The position numbers and the translations under genes were made by a program. A DNA stretch of 45,961 bases, taken from NCBI GenBank assembly GCA_958366945.1, contig CATXCY010000019.1, positions 1 to 45,961 of the forward strand, written 5' to 3'. Positions within the stretch are counted from its first letter, which is position 1, and every line of letters starts with the position of its first letter. The DNA comes from Bruticola sp004554425 (lineage in GTDB: Bacteria > Vulcanimicrobiota > Xenobia > Xenobiales > Xenobiaceae). The notes below the pieces were generated by a model, which worked only from the letters and a program-made list of their open reading frames with translations, made no database searches and had not been told where the DNA came from. Below, piece after piece: positions 7,869 to 15,711 of the stretch.

Positions 7869-7896
7869 CACACTAATCCACATTACTATTTGATAG

Positions 7897-7953
7897 AGCT
7901 GCTTTCTGTTAAAAAAATTTTTTTAGCAGACAAGCAGCTTTTTTATTTTTTTT
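7897..7953 (+). terminator. terminator of pgi
   Basis: AGCTGCTT (7897-7904 region) pairs with AAGCAGCT (7932-7939), extended inward by TCTG/CAGA and an A-run/T-run stem, and followed by a long T-rich tail. It is one of the longest hairpins in the window. Confidence 0.8.
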
Positions 7954-8055
7954 AGTGTTAAAAAGTGAAAATATATGAAAATTTAATGATATTTTTGTGC
8001 CAATTAGCAGGACAAAGGGTATAGCATTTAAGAAGGGGGCGCCGATCAGCGACTT

Positions 8056-8094
8056 GTTTGCTGTACGAATCGATTATCGATTTATATAGCAAAC
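8056..8094. repeat. 39-base inverted repeat upstream of exported protein gene
   Basis: GTTTGCT (8056-8062) pairs with AGCAAAC (8088-8094), and the centre is a second palindrome, AATCGAT-T-ATCGATT (8068-8082). It lies about 70 bases before the next gene and could be an operator or a cruciform; no T-run follows. GCCGATC occurs on either side (8041-8047 and 8100-8106). Nothing else is recognisable between the pgi terminator and 8167. Confidence 0.5.
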
Positions 8095-8166
8095 AAATGC
8101 CGATCTTCGCATTTTCTCTCTGAAAATAGCCCGAAAACAAAACGTTAAAGGAAAAGTATAGTTGCG

Positions 8167-9171
8167 GTGTCTATAAATAAGCGTTATATACCTGCTCTTA
8201 TAATAGCATCTATGCTTTGTTTGGGATCGTTGGCTTGGGCCAACCCCGAAAATGAAGCACAAAATGTAACTGCAAATAATTTTCTTACTTTAGCTCAAGC
8301 TACAGAAGCAGACGGTTTTATTACCCATACCAACTCTGATTTGAGCGACGGGCATACCAGATGCGGTTGGAGTATCCGTATCCCCAAAACTTGGGTTTCC
8401 ATTCCGGATATTACTCCTGGATGGCCTATTGCGGAAGGCTGGCGAACTCCAGATGGCAAGACTAGTATAATCATAACTTGGCTCAAAGATGTCAATGAAG
8501 ATGAATACGCAACCTTGCGCAATCGGCGCTATCTGGAATCTTCAGAGAAGATTGCGGGACAAACGTGCAAATTCTTCCGCAAAATAAACGGCCCGACTTT
8601 TGAACAGATACTTTATATACACCATCAAGGGAGTTATTATCGCATAGCTGCCTTCGGCACTACGCAAAATAAAGCTGCCTTGCAAAAGGCTATGGAGAGC
8701 TTTAAGTTTTTAGTCCCCGGCATAAAAGGTGCCGAGACTCAAACTTATACAAATGCCAATTTGGCTATTAGTTTTTCCTTGCCCCACGGATCGAATTTGA
8801 TAGCTGAGCTTTCAGCTCACGGCGTCAATATTTTCAATTCTGCCAAAAAGAAAGTGGCTTCTTTAACTCCGCGATCTTTTACTGCTCAGCCTGGCCAATC
8901 TTTCAGAGGCATAGCTAGGCAAATCGGGCGCGAAGTTATTCCCGAAGCTTCCAAACTGACTCGCTTTGAGCCCTATCAAATAAGCGGACAAACCGGCTAC
9001 TTAGTTGTTTGGGAAACCTCTAGCGGCCAATATATCGGACCGATCATATATGTGCCGTACAAACACGGTTCTTACAACGTTCTGGAACTAGAATCCGAAG
9101 ATTCTCAATCTTTGGAACAGTTCTTCAAAATTGCGAACACACTCAAAGTCGATACTTCTTCAGTCTACTGA
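8167..9171 (+). CDS. exported protein with two PsbP/DcrB-like repeats
   Basis: The function is unknown. The protein has 334 aa from a GTG start, with AAAGGA about 16 bases upstream. A signal peptide (residues 1-26, ending AWA before NPE) predicts export. The mature part looks like two related units of about 130 aa. Each starts with a strand such as WSIRIPKTW or ISFSLPHG, has a central strand block (YYRIAAF, YNVLELE), and ends in a helix (ALQKAMESFKFL, SLEQFFKIANTLKV). This is the layout of PsbP/DcrB/Mog1-type folds, but the link is inferred from pattern only. The gene is monocistronic, with a large palindrome upstream. Confidence 0.75.
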   Translation: MSINKRYIPALIIASMLCLGSLAWANPENEAQNVTANNFLTLAQATEADGFITHTNSDLSDGHTRCGWSIRIPKTWVSIPDITPGWPIAEGWRTPDGKTSIIITWLKDVNEDEYATLRNRRYLESSEKIAGQTCKFFRKINGPTFEQILYIHHQGSYYRIAAFGTTQNKAALQKAMESFKFLVPGIKGAETQTYTNANLAISFSLPHGSNLIAELSAHGVNIFNSAKKKVASLTPRSFTAQPGQSFRGIARQIGREVIPEASKLTRFEPYQISGQTGYLVVWETSSGQYIGPIIYVPYKHGSYNVLELESEDSQSLEQFFKIANTLKVDTSSVY

Positions 9172-9272
9172 TCTAGTATCAAAAGCACGAAAGCAGCAAG
9201 AGTGGATGCTTGAGGTAAAAAAGCACTCTCTAAGCGAGCTAAAATTTGTATGAATGGGATGGACTGATAGAT

Positions 9273-10334
9273 ATGGCTAATGTAAAGTTGAAGTTGTTGT
9301 ATGTGTTAAACTTACTGCTCGACAGCGACGAACACCACACCATTAACGCTACCCAAATCGTCAAACAATTGGCGAAAGAGCACGGTATAAACACCGAACG
9401 TAAGTCAGTTTGCCGCGATATCGCTACTTTGCAAACTTACGGACATGATATTATTGCTGACCGCGATAAACGTAAAGGCTGGTACTACGGAAAACGCCGC
9501 TTTGATACTTGGCAAATTCGCTTGTTCTTAGATGCTATCGCCAGTGCTTCTTTTATTCCCAAGAATGAATGCAAACGCATCAGCAACGAATTGATTAAAG
9601 AGCTTGGCCCCGACGACAAGCGCATGTTCCGCGAGTTGCTCCCTACCGTTTACAATTCTCGCAAAGTAGTCAACAGCAAACTCAAAGATGTTCTTTGTGA
9701 AATTTTGCAAGCTATTGCTTGGGAAAGAGCCGTTGAATTCCAGGTTTATTCTTACAATAAAGTCTTTAAGAGCGTCCTTAAACGCGGCAGTTTAGTTTAC
9801 AAAGTAGATCCCTACTCCTTAGTATGGATCAATTCTAACTACTATTTAGTAGGTATCAAAGAGGGAGAGAACTTCCTCCGTTATTTCCGCTTGGATCGTA
9901 TCGCCAATCCTCATACTACGGGCACTCCTCGCCGCAACGCTTCTGAAGTTTTAGGCGAAGATTTCGACAAAGCCTTGCAGCGCTTTACCCAAGATACTTT
10001 CCACGGCAGCAACGATCGTTCATTTGAAAATGTAACTATCAGATTCAAAGACGAGAGCTTTGCCAATATGTTTGTAGATCGTTTCGGTTTGCCTAGCAAA
10101 GTGGTGGAAAAAGACGATTGGGTCTTCGCTACTATTGACAAAGTAGACTATACAAATGCTGTCAGAGCTTGGTTGATTAGTTACTCCAGTGCTTTTGCCG
10201 TAACTGCTCCTAAAGAGCTTAAAGATCTCGTTATTAAAGATCTTCGCAGCGGTTTGGAAAATTACGAAAAGTCCGAAGGTGTAGTTCCTCAAAACGACGT
10301 TTTGATGGACGGCCCCAAAGAAGAAGCCCTCTAG
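9273..10334 (+). CDS. WYL-domain transcriptional regulator
   Basis: Probable ligand-responsive DNA-binding regulator, 353 aa. The frame also opens at a TTG at 9246; I prefer the ATG at 9273 (MANVKLKLLYVLNLL), which begins directly in the winged-helix domain, although no strong ribosome site decides it. The N-terminal HTH (residues 1-70, with the recognition region SVCRDIATLQTYGHDI) is typical of the DeoR/YafY group. The central part (about 150-225) has the WYL-like core with NSNYYLVGIKEGENFLRYFRLDRI, and a WCX-like C-terminal part follows. Targets are unknown. The gene is flanked by its own terminator and is not in an operon. Confidence 0.87.
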   Translation: MANVKLKLLYVLNLLLDSDEHHTINATQIVKQLAKEHGINTERKSVCRDIATLQTYGHDIIADRDKRKGWYYGKRRFDTWQIRLFLDAIASASFIPKNECKRISNELIKELGPDDKRMFRELLPTVYNSRKVVNSKLKDVLCEILQAIAWERAVEFQVYSYNKVFKSVLKRGSLVYKVDPYSLVWINSNYYLVGIKEGENFLRYFRLDRIANPHTTGTPRRNASEVLGEDFDKALQRFTQDTFHGSNDRSFENVTIRFKDESFANMFVDRFGLPSKVVEKDDWVFATIDKVDYTNAVRAWLISYSSAFAVTAPKELKDLVIKDLRSGLENYEKSEGVVPQNDVLMDGPKEEAL

Positions 10335-10375
10335 AAATAGCTAAAATAGACTGCTTCTAGCGGCAAAAGTTGAGA

Positions 10376-10413
10376 GCCTCCCGCACGAAAAAATGTCGGG
10401 GGGCTTTTTATTT
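10376..10413 (+). terminator. terminator of WYL regulator gene
   Basis: GCCTCCCG pairs with CGGGGGGC (one T-G pair) around an A-rich loop, followed by TTTTTATTT. Confidence 0.75.
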
Positions 10414-10441
10414 AAATGAGAAATATTTTTTTGCTAAACAA

Positions 10442-10472
10442 TTGATCTAATGGATATATTTTGCTGTATAAT
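10442..10472 (+). promoter_or_regulatory. promoter of CDF transporter gene
   Basis: A perfect TATAAT -10 box lies at 10467-10472, with TTGATC (10442-10447) as a -35 at a long 19-base spacing. Transcription would start near 10479, which rules out the earliest in-frame TTG (10461) as the translation start. Confidence 0.5.
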
Positions 10473-10526
10473 GCGGGTCAAATATTTTTATGGAAATGCA
10501 GAGTCGACTTTGTCAAGGAAGAGACC

Positions 10527-11531
10527 TTGAATAGTCGGCAGCCTTTTTTAGCAATGACTAATGAACCCAAACAAGATAAATTGACCATTCCCACTGAGCC
10601 GCCCAGCCAAGTTGTAGCTAATATAAGCGCTTCGCCTTCATTATCGACCGCTCCGGTAAGTGATGAAGAAGCAGAAAAAATTGCTTTAAACGTTTCCAAC
10701 TGGAGCATTTTAAGTAATATTCTTTTAACCGGACTAAAGCTGCTAGCCGGCTTTGTAGCTAATTCAGCAGCTATGATCAGTGACGCTATCCACACAGCTT
10801 CAGATGTGCTGAGCACCTTAGTTGTAATAGTTAGTGTAAAAATTGCCAATAAAAAATCGGATAGCGACCACCAATACGGCCATGAGCGCTTTGAAAGCCT
10901 TGGCTCTCTCATCTTGGCAATTATGCTTCTAGCTACCGGTTTAGCCATAGGCTGGGGAGGAATTGAAACGCTCTGGAAGCCAAGCACTTCTTTGACAATT
11001 CCCGGTGCTTTGGCTCTTTACGCAGCTATTCTTTCCATTATTGTAAAAGAAGCCATGTATTGGTACACAATAGCAGCAGCCAATAAAATAAAATCTACCG
11101 CTCTTAAGGCAGACGCTTGGCACCATCGTTCCGACGCTCTCTCCTCTATTGGCGCCTTAATAGGTATAGGTGCAGCTCAGTTGGGCTACCCTTTGGGCGA
11201 CCCGATTGCCTCTTTAGTTATTTGCTTGTGCATTATAAAAACAGCTTGGGATATAGGCAAAGATACAGTGGAAAAACTGACCGATAAATCTTGCGATCCC
11301 GAAACTGTAAAAGCTATGCGCTCTGTAGCTGCTGCACAAAAGGGCGTTATAGCTGTCAAAGAACTAAAAACTCGCCTTTTTGGCACCAAAGCCTACACAG
11401 ATATAACTATTGCTTGTGATGGCAATCTGACTTTACATGACGCTCACCACATAGGAGAAAAGGTACACTTAGCTATAGAGCGGAACTTTCCGCAAGTCAA
11501 GCACTGCAATGTCCATGTCGATCCTAATTAA
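10527..11531 (+). CDS. cation diffusion facilitator (CDF) metal exporter
   Basis: Inner-membrane antiporter that removes divalent metals such as Zn, Mn, Fe or Co from the cytoplasm. It has 334 aa from a TTG at 10527 (AAGGA site 7 bases before); an ATG at 10554 without a visible site is the alternative. After a soluble N-terminal tail come six predicted membrane segments. Metal-site motifs are visible in helix 2 (ISDAIHTASDVLS) and helix 5 (DAWHHRSDALSS), with the loop motif HQYGHERFESLGSL between them. A cytoplasmic C-terminal domain ends in HHIGEKVHLAIE and CNVHVDPN. The HxxxD site suggests Zn- or Fe-type selectivity; this is an inference. Confidence 0.93.
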   Translation: MNSRQPFLAMTNEPKQDKLTIPTEPPSQVVANISASPSLSTAPVSDEEAEKIALNVSNWSILSNILLTGLKLLAGFVANSAAMISDAIHTASDVLSTLVVIVSVKIANKKSDSDHQYGHERFESLGSLILAIMLLATGLAIGWGGIETLWKPSTSLTIPGALALYAAILSIIVKEAMYWYTIAAANKIKSTALKADAWHHRSDALSSIGALIGIGAAQLGYPLGDPIASLVICLCIIKTAWDIGKDTVEKLTDKSCDPETVKAMRSVAAAQKGVIAVKELKTRLFGTKAYTDITIACDGNLTLHDAHHIGEKVHLAIERNFPQVKHCNVHVDPN

Positions 11532-11561
11532 AAAATACCTAACGTAAGTGCTTATAAACTC

Positions 11562-11589
11562 TTGACGAAGCTAATTTTTATGCTAAAAT
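11562..11589 (+). promoter_or_regulatory. promoter of rplJ-rplL operon
   Basis: TTGACG (11562-11567), a 16-base spacer and TAAAAT (11584-11589) preceded by TGC (extended -10) give a strong promoter, with its start near 11596. Confidence 0.75.
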
Positions 11590-11595
11590 ACTACT

Positions 11596-11776
11596 CGGCC
11601 AGAGACAGCGGGTGTCATATGTTTTGACTTAATCACCACTTTGTTGGGATCCTGCCGAGGCGAAATAGTATAAGTTTCGTTTCAACTCTGCGTCTCCATC
11701 TGTTTTTTTAGCTGGGAGACGTTTTTATTTTACGGTTCATTCAGTAAGATAGAGGCCCGAATCGATCTTCGCTCCT
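11596..11776 (+). promoter_or_regulatory. ribosomal L10 leader with attenuator
   Basis: The 5' leader of rplJ carries a motif like the bacterial L10 leader, with the AGAGACAGCGGGTGT region (11600-11615) and CCTGCCGAGGCG (11651-11662). Next come CGTCTCC (11691-11697) and GGAGACG (11715-11721), which form a hairpin followed by five T residues (11722-11726). Known behaviour of the family is that excess L10-L12 complex binds this leader and lowers expression. The terminator hairpin suggests attenuation. Confidence 0.7.
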
Positions 11777-11816
11777 AGTGAGTGGAAGAGAGGAAGGGAG
11801 AGAAACACTAGAGATA

Positions 11817-12383
11817 ATGAACGCACAGAACTTACAGCGCAAGGCTGAATCCTTAGAGCATTTACGCGAGTGCTTAAAGAAAGCCAGCATCATTATCCTG
11901 ACTGACTATCGTGGTCAGGCTGGCGGTTTAACCGTAAAGGCCATCACCGAGCTTCGTGGAAAGCTCCGTGAGTGCGACGGTATCTACAAGATTGCAAAAA
12001 ATACTCTCATTCGTAAAGCTTTAAGTGAGATTAACATTGAGTGCGAAGCTGGAACCTTAGAGGGGCCTACCGCCGTAGTATTCGGCATGGGTGATCCCGC
12101 TGCTGCCGCTAAAGCAGTATTAGAGTTCGCTAAGACTCAAAAGCCTAATGGCCTGCCCGTGGTTAAGGGTGCGGTTATGGACAACCGTCTCTTGAGTATT
12201 GACGAGCTTAAAGCTATTGCCGCTCTACCGTCAATCGAAGTACTGCGTATGCAGTTGCTCGGACTTATGTTGGCTCCTCACCGCAACATCCTTGGCGTGT
12301 TGAATGCCACTGGTCGCAGCATGGCTACCGTTTTGGACGCTTGGAACGAAAAGCGCTCCAAAGAAGAAGCTCAGGAAGCTTAA
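11817..12383 (+). CDS. rplJ: 50S ribosomal protein L10
   Basis: L10 anchors L7/L12 dimers to the 23S rRNA in the ribosomal stalk. The protein has 189 aa from the ATG at 11817 (MNAQNLQRKAESL), slightly longer than the usual 165-175 because of a C-terminal tail. An in-frame GTG at 11778 would add 13 residues with no homology. Family features are the N-terminal RNA-binding part (IILTDYRGQAGGLTV, YKIAKNTLIRKAL) and the C-terminal helix that binds L12 (HRNILGVLNATGRSMATVLDA). A purine-rich stretch, GGAAGGGAG, lies about 16 bases before the ATG. It is cotranscribed with rplL; rplK and rplA are not next to it. Confidence 0.96.
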   Translation: MNAQNLQRKAESLEHLRECLKKASIIILTDYRGQAGGLTVKAITELRGKLRECDGIYKIAKNTLIRKALSEINIECEAGTLEGPTAVVFGMGDPAAAAKAVLEFAKTQKPNGLPVVKGAVMDNRLLSIDELKAIAALPSIEVLRMQLLGLMLAPHRNILGVLNATGRSMATVLDAWNEKRSKEEAQEA

Positions 12384-12437
12384 TCAGTTAGTTTCAGTTT
12401 AATTAAGTATTAGGTTATAAAATTTTTGGAGGAAATC

Positions 12438-12809
12438 ATGGATAAGTCCGCTTTGATCGATGCTATTTGCAACCTCACTCTTCTTGAGGCCGCCGAAATT
12501 GTTAAAGAGTTGGAAGAGCGCCTTGGCGTATCCGCCGCTGCTCCCGTTGCCGTAGCCGCCGCTCCCGCCGCTGCTGCCGCCGCTCCCGCTGAAGAGAAAA
12601 CCTCTTTCGACGTAGAGCTCACCGCCGTCGGTTCCGAGAAGATTAAGGTCATCAAAGTCGTACGCGAAGTTGCCGGTTTGGGTCTCAAAGAGTCCAAGGA
12701 CCTCGTAGAAGGTGCTCCTCAGATGCTCAAAGAGGGTCTCTCCAAGGCCGACGCCGAAGCCATCAAAGCTAAGTTCGCTGAAGTTGGCGCCACCATCACC
12801 CTCAAGTAA
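12438..12809 (+). CDS. rplL: 50S ribosomal protein L7/L12
   Basis: Flexible stalk protein that recruits translation GTPases. It has 123 aa, the normal family size. The ATG at 12438 is set by a GGAGG site (12428-12432); the longer frame from the TTG at 12426 overlaps that site and is not used. The N-terminal dimerisation helix is followed by an Ala/Pro hinge (about 35-58) and the conserved C-terminal domain (EKIKVIKVVREVAGLGLKESKDLVEGAP). Codon use is strongly biased, as in highly expressed genes. A terminator follows. Confidence 0.97.
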   Translation: MDKSALIDAICNLTLLEAAEIVKELEERLGVSAAAPVAVAAAPAAAAAAPAEEKTSFDVELTAVGSEKIKVIKVVREVAGLGLKESKDLVEGAPQMLKEGLSKADAEAIKAKFAEVGATITLK

Positions 12810-12840
12810 GTTTAGTGTATAAGCTTAAGTGATGAAAAAG

Positions 12841-12875
12841 ATAGCGACTGGGTTAGTCCGGTCGCTATTGTTTTA
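12841..12875 (+). terminator. terminator of rplJ-rplL
   Basis: A perfect 8-bp stem, ATAGCGAC/GTCGCTAT (12841-12848 and 12861-12868), is followed by TGTTTTA. The T tract is short, so some read-through into the Nudix gene is possible. Confidence 0.65.
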
Positions 12876-12914
12876 TGGCCAAGTATGGCTCCCCCGCTAA
12901 AAACAGAGGAACGT

Positions 12915-13358
12915 ATGCCGAATGTTCGCATTAGAGTAGCTGTTATAATCCGCAAGGATAACCAAGTTTTGCTAGTTGAGCACCAAAAAGATGGTCAAAA
13001 GTACTGGCTTCTGCCCGGCGGAGGCGTTGAATTTGGTGAGTCTTTAGCAGAGTGCGCCGTCCGCGAACTCAAAGAAGAAACCAATTTAGATATAGAAGTG
13101 GGTTCTTTAGCATTTGTGGCTGATTCTATAGCGCCGGATAGTTCGCGTCATGTAGTACATGTAGTTTTTTATGCTCAAGAGCTCGGCGGTCAGCTGCAAG
13201 TAGGCCAAGAAGAGCGTCTATACACGGCCAAATATATTGATATAGACGAGTTGAACAATTTGGTTATCTACCCTCCCATAGCCAGAAATATAGTTGAAGC
13301 GGTAGAAAATACAAGAACTTATCGTCCTTCTTATTTAGGTTCGATGTGGATTGATTAG
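12915..13358 (+). CDS. Nudix hydrolase
   Basis: Hydrolyses a nucleoside diphosphate linked to another group; the exact substrate cannot be read. The Nudix box is complete in GVEFGESLAECAVRELKEET, with N-L replacing the final G-U, a common variant. It provides the REXXEE metal-binding helix. I choose the ATG at 12915 (147 aa) because AGAGGA lies just before it; an upstream ATG at 12885 would add ten residues without a ribosome site. The C-terminal tail (TRTYRPSYLGSMWID) is specific to this protein. It lies between the rplL terminator and thioredoxin, 41 bases before trxA. Confidence 0.9.
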   Translation: MPNVRIRVAVIIRKDNQVLLVEHQKDGQKYWLLPGGGVEFGESLAECAVRELKEETNLDIEVGSLAFVADSIAPDSSRHVVHVVFYAQELGGQLQVGQEERLYTAKYIDIDELNNLVIYPPIARNIVEAVENTRTYRPSYLGSMWID

Positions 13359-13399
13359 TCTCGTTTTCCCCTAAAATTTATAAAGGAACTGACTATTTT

Positions 13400-13717
13400 A
13401 TGCAAGTTATCAACGACAACAGTTTTAAAAGTGAAGTTTTAGAATCTGAACTGCCTGTAGTACTCGACTTTTTTGCCGAATGGTGCGGCCCGTGCCAAAT
13501 GCTTCTTCCTGTAATCGAAGAAATGGCTACAACTTATGAAGGCCAAGTAAAATTCGTCAAGATTGATACTGACGAGAGCCCAAACGTGGCCAGAAAATAC
13601 GAAGTAAAGAGCATCCCTACCCTTTTGGTCTTCAAAGATGGCCAACCCGTAGCTAGAGGTGTGGGTTACATGGATAAAGGACGCCTTCAAGACTTCATTG
13701 AGCAAAACGCTCTCTAG
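13400..13717 (+). CDS. trxA: thioredoxin
   Basis: Cytoplasmic disulfide reductase, 105 aa, the usual length. The active site WCGPC lies at residues 28-32 in DFFAEWCGPCQ. The structural cis-Pro is in KSIPTLLVFKDG, and the buried Asp in LDFFAEW is present. AAAGGA lies 12 bases before the ATG, a spacing seen several times in this window. It may share a transcript with the Nudix gene. A strong terminator follows at 13754. Confidence 0.96.
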   Translation: MQVINDNSFKSEVLESELPVVLDFFAEWCGPCQMLLPVIEEMATTYEGQVKFVKIDTDESPNVARKYEVKSIPTLLVFKDGQPVARGVGYMDKGRLQDFIEQNAL

Positions 13718-13753
13718 TTTTTCCTAGAGTAAAGCAAGGACGTTTGATCAATA

Positions 13754-13803
13754 AAAGCTATAAATAGTGTGAAGTTTTTTTCCGTATTTATGGCTTTTTT
13801 TTA
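13754..13803 (+). terminator. terminator of trxA
   Basis: AAAGC-T-ATAAATA pairs with TATTTAT-G-GCTTT across an 18-base loop, followed by a run of T residues. Confidence 0.8.
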
Positions 13804-13832
13804 TTGCATAAAGTGCTTATAACTGCTATCAT
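13804..13832 (+). promoter_or_regulatory. promoter of the 6S-like RNA
   Basis: TTGCAT (13804-13809), a spacer of exactly 17 bases and TATCAT (13827-13832) predict a start near 13839. It follows the trxA terminator directly, so the RNA downstream has its own transcription unit. Confidence 0.7.
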
Positions 13833-13838
13833 TCGCAC

Positions 13839-14075
13839 ATAGGGAAACGCCCTGCGTATCTTTTTAGCTGCACGAGATTAGTAGTTGAGCCGATATGTAC
13901 TAATAGGGAGCATTACTCCGCGTTTAGAGTAGAGTTATGGATCTTGTTTTGAGTTTTTTTCTCAAAACCTAAGTTGATTCAGAGTCCTCGACAATGTCGG
14001 GCCAGAGGAGCGCCCACCTGCTAAGGCAGGTTCGAGTACCTCTCGTGTTAGTGTTTCTCTCGTAGGGCTTTTTTT
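13839..14075 (+). ncRNA. ssrS: structured RNA of about 237 nt, 6S RNA candidate
   Basis: This gap holds no credible protein but has its own promoter and a terminal T7 run (14069-14075). The two halves fold into one long rod. GCCCTGCG (13849-13856) closes with CGTAGGGC (14061-14068). CACGAGA (13871-13877) pairs perfectly with TCTCGTG (14041-14047). GTA plus TTGAGCC (13881-13891) pairs with GGTTCGAGTAC (14029-14039). At the exact centre is the hairpin TTTTGAG/CTCAAAA (about 13947-13967). A large internal bubble has a small hairpin, CCTGC-TAAG-GCAGG, on its 3' side. This is the architecture of 6S RNA, which binds sigma70 RNA polymerase. The primary sequence is not one I recognise, and the length is somewhat above the usual 180-200. 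Confidence 0.6.
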
Positions 14076-14192
14076 CTATTGTTTGTCAGATTCTTTATAA
14101 ATTCGTTTTATAAATTCGCTGTGTAGTAAAACGGCGAGTTTTTTTTGTCTATTTTCTACTATACAAACCAATCGCAAAATAAATTTATCTAT

Positions 14193-15128
14193 ATGTTTGT
14201 ATTTAAATATAGCTATTATTTAGTTCTTCTTTTATTGTGCCTACTGACCACCCCTACTCTAGCTGCCTCGAAAGATAAGCCAGACTTTACCGCTCAAGAA
14301 TTGCAAAAAAAAATTGCTCAAGCGGCTGCTTCTTATAAAGCCCAAGTAGGCGTTTCTATTTATGCGCAAGGTAAAGAGATATGCCAACTTAACGGGCATC
14401 AGCAATTTCCTATGCTAAGTGTATATAAATTGCATCAAGCTTTATATATTTTGCATTTCTTGGAAAAAAATAATTTAGCTTTAAATAGTCCAATTTATAT
14501 TAGCGTCGACAATTTAAGAAAAGAGACTTATAGTCCGCTGCGCGATAAATATCCTCAAGGCAACATCACTTTAAGTTTAGATGAAATGCTCAGATATTCT
14601 TTGCTTCTAAGTGATAATAATGCTTGCGATATTCTCTTTGCCAAATTTGGCGGCCCTTATAATGTAAATAGATATATGCAAAAACTTGGAATGCACCATA
14701 CCAATATTTGCTGGACAGAGAAAGATATGCATGACATCTTATCAAGGTGTTATGATAATTATACAACTCCCAGTGAAGCGGCTTTATTGTTAGATAAAAT
14801 TGTGCACGACAAAATTATCCAGCCCAAGTTGCAAACTTGGCTAAAAGATACGCTTATCCAATGCCAAACAGGCCAAGACAGACTAGCGTCACCTTTGTTA
14901 TCTACAGGAGCTGTTATAGGTCACAAAACTGGTACTGGAGACAAAAATAAGCGAGGGCAAATTATCGGCGCTAACGATATTGGTTTTGTTATTTTATCTA
15001 ATGATGGCGAGCAAATTTCCTACACTTTAGCTGTATTTATAAAAAATTCGCAAGATACGCCAGAAAGAAATGCCCAACTTATGGCCACAATTTCCGAGCT
15101 AACTTACCACTATTTTAATAAAAAATAA
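14193..15128 (+). CDS. class A (A2-like) beta-lactamase
   Basis: Periplasmic or exported serine beta-lactamase. It has 311 aa from the ATG at 14193 (MFVFKYSYYLVLLL), which gives a normal signal peptide ending near TLAAS; the frame also opens at a TTG at 14145. Active-site motifs are the Ser-x-x-Lys in FPMLSVYKLH, SDN in LLLSDNNACD, an omega-loop Glu in CWTEKDMHD, and KTG in IGHKTGTGDK. The SVYK and WTEKDMH forms resemble the A2 subgroup (CfxA, PER and VEB relatives), often found in Bacteroidota. The gene is visibly more AT-rich than pgi or rplL, which fits transfer, but no insertion sequence or integron is seen nearby. No regulator gene adjoins it. Confidence 0.92.
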   Translation: MFVFKYSYYLVLLLLCLLTTPTLAASKDKPDFTAQELQKKIAQAAASYKAQVGVSIYAQGKEICQLNGHQQFPMLSVYKLHQALYILHFLEKNNLALNSPIYISVDNLRKETYSPLRDKYPQGNITLSLDEMLRYSLLLSDNNACDILFAKFGGPYNVNRYMQKLGMHHTNICWTEKDMHDILSRCYDNYTTPSEAALLLDKIVHDKIIQPKLQTWLKDTLIQCQTGQDRLASPLLSTGAVIGHKTGTGDKNKRGQIIGANDIGFVILSNDGEQISYTLAVFIKNSQDTPERNAQLMATISELTYHYFNKK

Positions 15129-15177
15129 AAATAAGGAAAGCTAGCTCATCTTCTCATTGCTCATCAATATTTACAAG

Positions 15178-15711
15178 CTAAGCTGTAGCCTTTTGCTTTT
15201 TCTGACGTCTTTCATAAAACCAAGCGGCTGTCCAGTGTATACAAAATATTTGTATACCCAAAAGCAAAGCTTGCTCGGGCATAGTAAAAGCGGTCACAAA
15301 GCCGTCGCCGCCCAAACGCACAGGATTTAAACCAGAGAATAAGCCCAAAATAGGCAAAATGCCGGCCCACTTGGGCTCACAATCTAAAAGACGAGCCAAC
15401 AGCCAACCTAAGCAAGGGAAAGCGAGTACACTACTTCCCAAAGCTAAATAAAACCAATGCATATGGGGAGCGATTAAATTAAGTATATCGATAAAAAGCT
15501 GATCACCAGTAATGCCAGAGCTCAAAATCTTGGCATATTGAGAGGCCAGGCCTTTATTCATACAAACTAAATACTGAGCATCAATACCACCTAGGAAAGC
15601 CCAAAGCAAGTAAACGCTAAAGACCATGATTAATCCTACCTGAGCATAGGCGGCTAAGCGTCCTATAAGGCTGGGCGCTTTACTTTTGTTTTGGTTTTGT
15701 TCAGTACTCAT
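15178..15711 (-). CDS. small multi-pass membrane protein
   Basis: Not a family I recognise. It has 177 aa with three to four hydrophobic segments, at about residues 25-42 (VGLIMVFSVYLLWAFLGG), 80-110 (WFYLALGSSVLAFPCLGWLLA), 115-130 and 148-165. A charged cytoplasmic tail ends RRQKKQKATA. Its ATG overlaps the csaB stop by four bases (ATGA), so it is translationally coupled to csaB and is the last gene of the envelope operon. A role near cell-wall polymer pyruvylation or export is a guess from position only. Confidence 0.7.
   Translation of the reverse strand: MSTEQNQNKSKAPSLIGRLAAYAQVGLIMVFSVYLLWAFLGGIDAQYLVCMNKGLASQYAKILSSGITGDQLFIDILNLIAPHMHWFYLALGSSVLAFPCLGWLLARLLDCEPKWAGILPILGLFSGLNPVRLGGDGFVTAFTMPEQALLLGIQIFCIHWTAAWFYERRQKKQKATA

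Noticed and set aside
9273..10334. WYL regulator considered as a controller of the CRISPR locus, since WYL proteins are often linked to defence.
   Set aside because: It is 4 kb away, separated by pgi, an exported protein and two terminators. There is no sequence link.
10478..10987. Long open frame antisense to the CDF transporter gene (169 codons); similarly 30510-31016 antisense to pta and 41006-41623 antisense to the aldolase gene.
   Set aside because: Each lies wholly opposite a clearly recognised gene and has no family motif. They are by-products of codon bias in the real gene.
13885..13907. Segment TTGAGCCGATATGTACTAAT resembles the 3' end of 23S rRNA.
   Set aside because: Only about 23 bases match and no neighbouring rRNA sequence is present. 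The segment is also explained by pairing within the 6S-like fold.
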